Shown: piece by piece, positions 54,836-64,000 of the stretch
How positions within the stretch are numbered: the stretch's first letter is position 1
Layout of the letters: each line of letters begins with the position of its first letter
Assembly (NCBI RefSeq): GCF_964340395.1
Contig: NC_135555.1
Span: forward strand, 22,848,725 to 22,912,724
Direction of reading: 5' to 3'
DNA: 64,000 bases
From: Glandiceps talaboti
Lineage: Eukaryota; Hemichordata; Enteropneusta; Spengelidae
The notes under the pieces: model-generated
Told to the model about the DNA's origin: nothing
What the model saw: only the letters and a program-made list of their open reading frames with translations
Databases searched by the model: none
Made by a program: the position numbers and the translations under genes

Positions 54836-57350
54836 TTAATCTGAAGTGCAATATTACACTTTCACCTCCCACACTCGGTTATCTTATTATTATTCAGATG
54901 GGGATTCACACACATACAGTGAGGTCTGCAACAGATGTATTATTAGTATTTTGTACATACAGTTATTTGGCCTAACAAAAATATTGTGTGGTGTCTGTGT
55001 TATTGGTTTCTTCCCATCAGATGTACAGCCATTGCAAATTGGAAGAACAGTTTTATATTGTCTTTTTAAGTTGATGTCTGGTTCCGCATCCACTTTTTCT
55101 TGCAAGACTTCACAATTTTCACGATTTCATTTTTTTTTCTTGAATATGTTAAATTTTCAGGTCGGTATTGAAAAACTAGTTGAGGTCGGGTAACCAGAAC
55201 CAAACAATTTTTTTTGTTAGGTCATACCTAACACTCAATTATGATAATATATTCAAATCTGCATAGGTAGATACTTTTTATATGCTGTCAACATTTCAGT
55301 ACTTGTACACCAATTTTGGTTAATAATATGTGTACTGTGTAACAATATATTACATGTAGAAGTTGTTTTCATTTTCCCTGTATGGTATTCCTGTGTAGTC
55401 TGGTAGTGATTAGTCTAGAAATGGTTATAGTTGGGTATGCATATAAACAAAATGTGACGTCATGAAAATTTGTTGTTGGTCTTAAGTTTCCAACATTAAT
55501 TGGAATAATCCACTGTAGTTTTATTATTAAAATACAGCGATGAAAGAGGAAATAGAAGCGATGGTAACAATATCCCTGGTAACAGCTATTGCATTCGCCG
55601 TTGGGGGCGCACCACCAAAGGAGAGTGTCATGATCTTCAACATAGTGTTATCATATCTGGTCCTGCTTGCAGACGGTGCAGGCGTTTCGCTACTTGCAGA
55701 CGGTGCAGGCGTTTCGCTCAGCACCAAGCAGGACTATACAACCATAGCATAATCATACCGTGCACGAGTTGTGTGACATTAATCCGAAGTGCAAAATTAC
55801 ACTATTGTTAGTATTTTGTACATACATTTATTCGGCCTAACAAAAAAATTGTGTGGTTCCGCTTATGCTCAATTTTAGAATAGGTGTTTTTTCCGTTGTT
55901 TTCCATATGGTCTCTGTGTTTTTGGTTTCTTCCCATCAGATGTACAGCCATTACAGATTGGAACAACAGTTTTATATTGTTTTTTTTAAGTTGATGTCAG
56001 TTTCTGCATCCACTATTTCTTGCAAGACTTCACAATTTTTGCGATTTTATTTTTTTTCTCGAATACGTTAAATTTGCAGGTCGGTATTGAAAAATTAGTT
56101 GAGGTTGGGTAACCAGAACCAAACAATTTATTTTGTTAGACCATACCTAACACTCAATTATGATAATATATTTAAATCTGCATAGGTAGATACTTTTTTT
56201 ATATACTGTCAACATTTCAGTACTTGTACACCAATTTTGGTTAATAAAATGTGTACTGTGTAACAATATATTACATGTAGAAGTTGTTTTCATTTTCCCT
56301 GTATGGTATTCCTGTGTAGTCTGTAAGTGATTAGTCTAGAAATGGTTATAGTTGGGTATGCATATAAACAAAATGTGACGTCATGAAAATTTGTTATTGG
56401 TCTTAAGTTTCCATATTTAACTGGAATAATCCACTGTAGTTTTATTATTAAAATACAGCGATGACAGAGGAAATAGAACCGATTGTAACAATATCCCTTG
56501 CAACATCTATTGCATTCGCCGTTCGGGGCGCACCACCAAAGGAGAGTGTCATGATCTTCAACTTAGTGTTACCATACCTGGTCCTGCTTGCAGACAGTGC
56601 ACGCGTTTCGCTACTTGCAGACGGTGCACGCGTTTTGCTCAGCACCAAGCAGGACTATACAGTCATAGCATAACCATACCGTGCACGAGTTGTGTGAGCC
56701 AGCTAGACCAAGTTAAAGTTTGCTAGTTTTAGTGTACAAATTAACAATATCAAGGAAGAATGAGTTGTCTGCATGATGTCGTATATAGAGAAAACAGAAT
56801 TTGAAGTGTACTGAATGAAACTCACATATATTGATATTTCAAACAAGCAAGGGAGATTATGTGCCAACTCAAGTATACATTATTGTATATATTTTCATTG
56901 TTATGATATTTATTATGAACTGTATATACCACCTCAACTAGATAATATATTCAAATCTGCATAGGTAGATACTTTTTTACATGCTGTCAACATTTCAGTA
57001 CTTGTACACCAATTTTGGTTAATAAAATGTGTACTGTGTAACAATATATTACATGTAGTGGTTGTTTTCATTTTCCCTGTATGGTATTCCTGTGTAGTCT
57101 GGTAGTGATTAGTCTAGAAATGGTTATAGTTGGGTATGCATGTAAACAAAATGTGACGTCATGAAAATTTGTTGTTGGTCTTAAGTTTCCAACATTAATT
57201 GGAATAATTAATCCACTGTAGTTTTATTATTAAAATACAGCGATGAAAGAGGAAATAGAAGCGATGGTAACAATATCCCTGGTAACAGCTATTGCATTCG
57301 CCGTTGGGGGCGCACCACCAAAGGAGAGCGTCATGATCTTCAACATATTA
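54836..57350 (+). repeat. ~0.93-kb unit in 2.5 tandem copies
   Basis: Unit 1 54836-55780, unit 2 55781-56700, and partial unit 3 56941-57350 (lacking its first ~550 bp). Each full unit starts with repeat R1 sequence. Each then carries GATAATATATTCAAATCTGC, TACACCAATTTTGGTTAATA, a CRE palindrome TGACGTCA (55455, 56376, 57154) and an ATG 75-90 bp further on. Unit 3 is cut by MITE M1. The 70-codon frames at 55540-55752 and 56461-56673 differ at many residues. Confidence 0.9.
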
Positions 57351-57630
57351 GCCCCATCTACACGTAGGTCGTCCTACCCGAGGCAGTCCCAAGTCCTACC
57401 TGAGGTAGAATAGGTTTGTGTCTGCACATATGAAGGTTGCGGCGTAGATGTCGCGCATTCCGTCCTGACAGTACATAGGACGAAGTTAGGAGGGTTTCAG
57501 GAAACCTCTCAAAGGTGTCCTAAGTCAGGACAGTTTCAGGACGGTTTCAGGACGCGTTTGCGTCTACACAGGCTTCAAACTATCCCGAATCCTACCTCAG
57601 GTAGGATTTTTAGTGCCGTGTAGATGGGGC
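57351..57630 (+). mobile_element. TA-flanked MITE family M1, copy 2 (280 bp)
   Basis: It is inserted in the third tandem unit; TA lies on both sides. The ends GCCCCATCTACACGT and CGTGTAGATGGGGC match copy 1 at 20717-21002 in reverse orientation. The interior is ~90% alike by eye. Confidence 0.88.
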
Positions 57631-57892
57631 TAGTGTCTGTATTTTGTATGTGTCATTCATAACAAAAAAACCATGTTGTGTGAGATGTAAAAAAACATGG
57701 TGCTTGGTCTTTCTGGTTTGGTGGCACCTGCTTAGCTGTCAAATGCAAAAAACTCTGACAAAGCTACAAACTAATAGTATCAAATTTTATCAAAAAAAGA
57801 CCCTGCAACATTATGACTAGTTCATTAAAATGTTATTTCATTTGAAAACTTTTTTGTTTATCTTCAAATGAAAGACAAGGAAAACAACTTAC

Positions 57893-60800
57893 TTTCCAAA
57901 ATGTGTTTTCTTACAGCCAGGGTAGATTTCTTTGTAGTTAAAATACTGGTCAATATCGAACAACTTTAATAATGTTTTGGCTTCAGGAGGAGTTTCTGTT
58001 CTATAAAAAAATATTCAAAAAGAACATACAACAATGGAAGATCAACTATCGGCATGCTAACACACATACAAAAAGTAAAACTATTGTTGATACACGTTGA
58101 TATAAACTATTAATTGATGTGATTACACTCAAAGTACGGTGGCATTTCTGATAGCAAGTTTTCCTCTATTCACCACACATCGTCACTCTCATTCAGTGTT
58201 TGCATTATCTTGATTACAGGGTGATTGTATGCACATAGCCAAGGCACTGCTGTCACCCACTTGTGTAATCTACCACATGCAACAATAGGTTTAGTTTCTA
58301 TCTATCTTAGTTAGCCGATAGCACATTTTCCACAGTTTGTCTATCTTGGTTAGCCAATAGCACATTTTCCAAAGTAATATATGTGATTGTTATCAACTAG
58401 AACAGTATACATAGTTCTGATAATAAATACTTTAGATTGTGATTATAACACTTCTAGTGATGTTTTATTCCGTACATTGCATTGGACACCATTCAGAAAA
58501 CGGGTTTTATATAATGAGTCAATTTTAATGTATAAAGTACAAAACAATTTAGCACCGGATTATTTGAATGTTTTTAAAAGGATACACAATGTTCATAGTC
58601 GGAATACTAGATCTGCTGCCAGGGAAGATTTATACATTTCAAAACATAGAACCAAGTTTTTAAAGAAAAGTTTTACCTACAGTGGTGTAAAAATAATGAA
58701 CAGTTTGCCACTTGACTTAAAATCATGTCCCTTACTGCAGGCTTTTAAAAGCAAATGTAAATATCATTTTTCAATTTCAAGTGATTCATAATTTCAGTAG
58801 TGTATTGTTGATGTTCGTCTATTTTGTTATTGTACCTATTATATTTTTGCTTGTTTTGTCCTCATTTGATGTGTGCAGTATTTAATGTATATATTGTATA
58901 TATTTTCATGTTTTTCTCGACACTGTGTGAGAAGAGCCACTGGCTCAACAGTCTATCGAGATTAAATAAAGTCTAATAATAATAATAATAATAATATCAC
59001 TATATTATTACAACAGTCTCCAATTATGGGTTGTCAGTGGTCAAGTGGTTAGCTCATACGCTTCTTACCCCTACAGTCTGGGTTCGAACCCGCCAGGTGT
59101 TGGCTGGGTAAAATTAAAATTTAACCATGTCTGTATGTAAGAAGGGTGATGCTCAGTTTGACCCTGCCAAACAATGCAGGTTTTCCCCGGGTACTTCGGT
59201 TTCCTCCTGCTTTTCAATACTAGGGCATTAGGGCGCTAATCCGTGGTAACCATTCAACAAATTTCTTTATTTAATTGGATGAATAATGATTCTTCTTATT
59301 ATCGTTATTATTCGCTATAATACCATAAGATAAGATACCTTGAAGCAGCAGCTATTTGAATCCCTTTAGCCTGGATTAGTTGCAGGATAGACTTCACATC
59401 TTGGTATAAAATCATTTCATCTTTCCTTCTATCAAACACTCTACCATTACTGGAATGGAAATGAAAACATATCTGGATTAAAAAATAGAGTACACAATAT
59501 CATGTCAAGTAAAGAGCGCCCTCTATGGCATATTTGTCAAGTCATGTTTATTGACTTTTCTGGAGTCAAGATGGTTGGTTGGTTAGTGTGGCCAGCTGAG
59601 ATGCTGCAAACTTGTCAGTTGAGCCATTTCACGAGCATTTAATTCAGTATGACTACAGCCCTTGGACAAGATGTAGACCAAGATTGTTTACAAGTTAACC
59701 CAAATGTATAAGTGGGGACCTGGTAGGATAATGGTTTCAATGTGAAGGACTCAATCCTTTACAGTACCACACAGTATCTTGCATCTTATTTTCACAACTT
59801 TGAAGATGAAATTTGTGTATTTAAGGTGAAATCAATACCTGAACTCAAAAAGATAAATCACATACATTTTGGAAATAGTGTACTGGGCAATATGATACTC
59901 CCTAAAATTGTACATGGCTAATGAATCATTTGACCTTAGAATGTGTGCAAATTTTACACAACTTTTTTAACAGTGACTAGATAAAACCTAGTCCCCTGAC
60001 ATTATATTTTGAAAATATATTATAAAAAATTAATCTAAACATATATTGTATATTTGTATTGCTGGTATGTATGTTTTTGTATAGCTCATAAGATTTCACA
60101 ATAACGTCACACATGTGGCTATGTCACAACAGACAAATGATAATACACATTAGGGCAGCCCTATTTAATTCTATGTTACACATTAGGGCACCCCTATTTC
60201 ATTCAATGTTACACATTAGGGCAGCCCTATTTCATTCTATTTTACATATTAGGGCAGCCCTATTTAATTCTATGTTACACATTAGGGCAGCCCTATTTCA
60301 AGCTATGTTACACATTAGGGCAGCCCTATTTCATTCTATGTTACACATTAGGGCAGCCCTATTTCATTCAATGTTACACATTAGGGCAGCCCTATTTCAT
60401 TCTATGTTACACATTAGGGCAGCCCTATTTCATTCTATGTTACACATTAGGGCAGCCCTATTTCATTCAATGTTACACATTAGGGCAGCCCTATTTCATT
60501 CAATGTTACACATTAGGGCAGCCCTATTTCATTCAATGTTACACATTAGGGCAGCCCTATTTCATTCTATGTTACACATTAGGGCACCCCTATTTCATTC
60601 AATGTTACACATTAGGGCAGCCCTATTTAATTCTATGTTACACATTAGGGCAGCCCTATTTCAAGCTATGTTACACATTAGGGCAGCCCTATTTCATTCT
60701 ATGTTACACATTAGGGCAGCCCTATTTCATTCAATGTTACACATTAGGGCAGCCCTATTTCATTCAATGTTACACATTAGGGCAGCCCTATTTCATTCAA

Positions 60801-62175
60801 TGTTACACATTAGGGCAGCCCTATTTCATTCTATGTTACACATTAGGGCACCCCTATTTCATTCAATGTTACACATTAGGGCAGCCCTATTTAATTCTAT
60901 GTTACACATTAGGGCAGCCCTATTTCAAGCTATGTTACACATTAGGGCAGCCCTATTTCATTCTATGTTACACATTAGGGCAGCCCTATTTCATTCAATG
61001 TTACACATTAGGGCAGCCCTATTTCATTCTATGTTACACATTAGGGCAGCCCTATTTCATTCTATGTTACACATTAGGGCAGCCCTATTTCATTCAATGT
61101 TACACATTAGGGCAGCCCTATTTCATTCTATGTTACACATTAGGGCAGCCCTATTTCATTCAATGTTACACATTAGGGCAGCCCTATTTCATTCAATGTT
61201 ACACATTAGGGCAGCCCTATTTCATTCAATGTTACACATTAGGGCAGCCCTATTTCATTCTATGTTACACATTAGGGCAGCCCTATTTCATTCTATGTTA
61301 CACATTAGGGCAGCCCTATTTCATTCTATGTTACACATTAGGGCAGCCCTATTTCATTCTATGTTACACATTAGGGCAGCCCTATTTCATTCAATGTTAC
61401 ACATTAGGGCAGCCCTATTCCATTCTATGATTCTGCTTCATAATACCTGAAAAAGGATGGGATGGTTGGTTGTTGTTTTTGAAAAAGTGTATTTGTACAT
61501 TTTCATAATACTTTTATTTCATAATCATATTTTACCAGTCTAGATACCGTAGAAATGATAAGTAAAGTCATAAGGAATCTATAAACCATTTGTTTCCCAA
61601 ATTTCAGCAATAAATGATAATTTTCACCCAGATATGCCTTAGTAGGTTCATATTCTTACCATCACTGGCATCAGTGATACTGTGAATTTTTCTTTTCCTG
61701 CCATAGAGGGCATTATTTTATTTTTATTATATAGCTAGATTGAAGAAATCTATGGTGAATTAGGTAATGAGAAAGACAGATATAACTAGGGCTAGCATTA
61801 TGTTTGTTGGAAACAAAACCAATAGAATCCAATCAACAACTTGTAAATGTAGATGAAACCCTACAACAAACAGATACATTATATTTTCTGCAACATTATT
61901 TAGTGTAAAGCTATAAAAAAAATATGTCTCTGGTCAGAACATTTTGTCTAGAGTGGTGTGACAATGCAATTTTTTTTATATTCTCAACAAACCTATCACT
62001 CAGTCTACTATTTATGGCAGTTACTGTTCTTTTTATTTAGTACTTCAGAGCAAGTGTGTATATGGGGGCAGATGTCATTTGCTTGTTCATGATTGGCTCT
62101 GCAGTTGTCTTCACTGAAGTAGAGAGGGTTATTTTTGTTTTCCCCCTCAGATCTACAGACTGCATGAGTTGGACA

Positions 62176-62218
<43 letters not shown>

Positions 62219-63202
62219 ACACACACACACACACACAAAACAACTGACATTGGGTATTTAAGTGACGCATGCCAGAAAAAAAAAAACTTTTTAAATTTTT
62301 TTTTTGCCTAAACCTGAATACTACATACATGTAGTGTCGTACTTTGATAGAATGTTTTCATTCTCACTGGGGATGTCTTGGTCTAAATTTGATGTAAAAA
62401 TAATTCTGTTATAATACTGTCTTTTCATTATGCCCCAATTTGTAAATTTATTCTCCATCCAAATTCCTCATAAAGTTTACAAGGTCTCTCATAAAATTTA
62501 TTATCAACTTTACAATTTAATGTCAACAATTTTTCATGTATTTCACAGAGGAAAGAAAAAGAAAGAGAGAGAAAGAAAAAAATAGGTAGTGATGTGTCTT
62601 TGAGAACCACTTTGTACATAATTGTAAATACATGTAATTCAATCATGTACAAAATGTAGTCCTTGGAACTCAGTTCCAATCCATATGGTCAAGAATTTTC
62701 AGAATATCAAGTTTAATGACGCTAAATGTATATAACATGTTGACAGCTTTCTTCCCATCTATTCCCATGTCTTTTTTAAACACAGCAAAAGTAGTGAAAT
62801 CTAGTACTTTTTTTCTGTCAAATACTTTGCTCTGTGACCAGTGTGTTATCTTTAATAGGGAGTGTACAGATTTGATTTGGGGGGAGGGGGGGGGGGTGTG
62901 ATGATTGATGCCTCTGATGTGTGTGTGTGTGCATGTATGTACATGTATGTATGTATGTATGGGGAGGGAGGGCATGGGAAAAAACAAGTAGTCTCAGGGA
63001 GGGGGTCAACAATTTTTCCCATTATTTCCTGGGGGGGGGGGGGGAATGGAAAATCTTCCCCTTGGAAGTAAATCTGGACACTTCATTACAGGTAGTAACA
63101 TGGATAACATGGATCTGTATGGATTAGACTTGTATACATACCTTGCCTTTGTAAATGGTGGGGAATAATGGGTATCCACCCAGAATGGCCATAGTGTATA
63201 AT
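57893..63202 (-). CDS. MDP1: Magnesium-dependent phosphatase 1 (HAD family), three internal exons
   Basis: Exons 63202-63142, 59449-59339 and 58000-57893; all introns GT..AG, phase 2, and phases agree. The reading is DYTLWPFWVDTHYSPPFTKA (the DxDYTLWP HAD motif, first Asp in the missing exon 1), NGRVFDRRKDEMILYQDVKS with GIQIAAASR (motif II Ser/Thr region), and TPPEAKTLLKLFDIDQYFNY, EIYPGCKKTHFGK. MDP1 is a small cytosolic phosphatase acting on phosphoamino acids and fructosamine-6-phosphate (known). Exon 1 (upstream) would lie past the window edge or beyond 63202. The final exon with the FFDDE motif III was not found downstream to 47.5 kb. Confidence 0.9.
58305..58383. repeat. Short tandem duplication (~44 bp)
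   Basis: TCTATCTTAGTTAGCCGATAGCACATTTTCC and a second, slightly different copy lie side by side. Confidence 0.8.
58384..58995 (+). mobile_element. 5'-truncated CR1/L2-like LINE, C-terminal part of ORF2 and 3' tail
   Basis: Open from ~58390 to 58791: LHWTPFRKRVLYNESILMYK, NNLAPDYLNVF, GVKIMNSLPLDLKS and LQAFKSKCKYHF form the conserved C-terminal end of CR1/L2-type ORF2 proteins. The 3' end reads CTGGCTCAACAG..AATAAAGT followed by (AAT)n. It lies in an MDP1 intron on the opposite strand. Confidence 0.85.
59033..59320 (+). mobile_element. tRNA-derived SINE
   Basis: The head has pol III boxes: A box TGGTTAGCTCA (59046) and B box GGTTCGAACCC (59081). The body reads GACCCTGCCAAACAATGCAG, TTTTCCCCGGGTACTTCGG and TTTCCTCCTGC, and the tail is ATT-rich. 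The tRNA fold is not kept (no matching acceptor arm), so it is a SINE and not a tRNA gene. It sits in the MDP1 intron. Confidence 0.8.
60138..61432 (+). repeat. 33-bp satellite, about 39 units, in an MDP1 intron
   Basis: Each unit is ACACATTAGGGCAGCCCTAT + TTCATTC(A/T)ATGTT. TAGGGC.GCCCTA is a built-in palindrome. Because 33 is a multiple of three the plus frame stays open for 445 codons. A three-unit pattern (CACCCC variant, TTTAATTC variant, TTCAAGC variant) recurs at ~60187, 60583 and 60847, i.e. 12 and 8 units apart, showing a higher-order structure. Confidence 0.95.
61450..63141. other. First MDP1 intron found: microsatellites and unassigned DNA
   Basis: It holds (CA)n at 62178-62236, GAAA-rich at 62549-62582, poly-G runs (62880, 63031) and (GTAT)n at 62935-62960. 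No other coding part is seen. Confidence 0.5.
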
Positions 63203-64000
63203 CTGAAATAAACAAATTAATTTAACAGCTTTGTTTTAAAGTCAGCAAAGTAGACACTGAGGGGGTAAAAAGTATATCTGGAATTGTACTAAATGTATTA
63301 TCACCCTTTTAAAGGAAAAATCAAGTCAGATAATACACTGAAAATTCCCATTATTTGGTGTAAACCTGTGCAGCTATAAAAACTACATTGTGTCCTATAA
63401 ACTTGTATCACTATGAATTTACATAATGATTTGGTAGATAAAATAGCACTTCAGTAACTTACTTATATTTAAACATTTCACAGCTATCTGTGGAGTCTTT
63501 GCTTCTGAGTTAAAATATATTTGTTCACACACAGTTAGAATGAGTTATTGTAACAGATACATGTTACTAAAGATAAAAAAAAGCTATACACAAATACGTG
63601 CAGGATCCAATATATGATGAAAACCTATCACTGATAATTCAAAACCGTAACATAACATAACATCGCTAAAGAATAATATTTGCACACTCAAAACACAAAC
63701 ATGAGGCAGATCTTGTGAAGTTGTTCAGCATTTCGCATATCACACAAAAATGCATTTGCCGATGGCTTGCTATCTCACAGGGGCGTGTAATATTTCATAG
63801 ATTGTTGTTTTCCAGGTCTACAGACTAAATATAACAACCTTTTGAATATATATTCCTACCTGTATAGGGAATATTTATAGTATACGTAGTAGTATAGAGA
63901 TTGATACATTTGTAGCAGCAAGATTCGTATGATATTTTCCTAAGAAAACGGAAATCTAAGCAATAATACACGCCCCTGTGTGCTATCTATAATAAACTGT
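63203..64000. other. Upstream MDP1 intron
   Basis: No exon is recognised. The acceptor TTTATTTCAG|AT at 63203 fixes its 3' end; the first MDP1 exon must lie beyond the window or is unrecognised. Confidence 0.45.

Noticed and set aside
59033-59110. tRNA gene
   Set aside because: A and B boxes are present but the acceptor arm does not pair and a long non-tRNA body follows; it is a SINE.
60113-61450. 445-residue MLHIRAALFHS repeat protein
   Set aside because: The frame is open only because the 33-bp satellite has no stop in that phase; no start context, splice or family support.

Overview
This is animal nuclear DNA. It has spliced genes with GT..AG introns, an AT-rich background, many microsatellites, LINEs, a tRNA-derived SINE and dense families of miniature inverted-repeat elements. 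The host exons (an MDP1-type phosphatase and an RSPRY1-type RING/SPRY protein) look like ordinary metazoan orthologues. A marine invertebrate, perhaps a non-vertebrate deuterostome, is my guess from the repeat style; the species is not determined.

Layout. 1-2.9 kb: 5' part of a Ty3/gypsy LTR retrotransposon on the minus strand (protease and start of RT, gag with a zinc knuckle, a primer-binding site matching tRNA-Ser, and the inner end of the LTR). About 5.5 kb: a lone minus-strand exon of an EF-hand-like protein. 7.69-20.19 kb: the most interesting object, an apparently complete DNA transposon of about 12.5 kb. Its terminal inverted repeats are made of repeated 'CTTGCGAGTRGTGA' units and are flanked by a 7-8 bp target duplication. 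It carries two convergent spliced genes: an eight-exon KDZ (Kyakuja-Dileera-Zisupton)/HMGXB3-like transposase on the plus strand, and a three-exon gene on the minus strand whose product resembles the second half of the NRF1/Erect-wing DNA-binding domain followed by a proline/histidine repeat tail. Both genes have a TATA box close to the ATG. Both carry frameshifts, so this copy looks recently inactivated.

20-38 kb: mostly repeats. They include foldback elements, a TA-flanked MITE, a Mutator-like hairpin MITE family with 9-bp target duplications, a 5'-truncated LINE sitting in a (GAGT)n microsatellite, and a ~113-bp satellite. 38.6-47.5 kb: the 3' eight exons of RSPRY1 on the minus strand. The last intron holds a 4.1-kb LINE (39318-43430) with perfect 14-bp target duplications, an N-terminal 2A-like peptide in ORF1 and several disabling lesions. 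47.5-57.9 kb: MITEs, foldbacks, two tandem-repeat blocks and a ~0.93-kb unit present 2.5 times. 57.9-63.2 kb: three internal exons of MDP1 (minus strand) whose introns contain a LINE 3' fragment, a SINE and a 33-bp satellite of about 39 units.

The 3' end of MDP1 and the 5' part of RSPRY1 should both lie between 47.5 and 57.9 kb if the genes were separate and intact, but I could not find them. That gap is a second point of interest.
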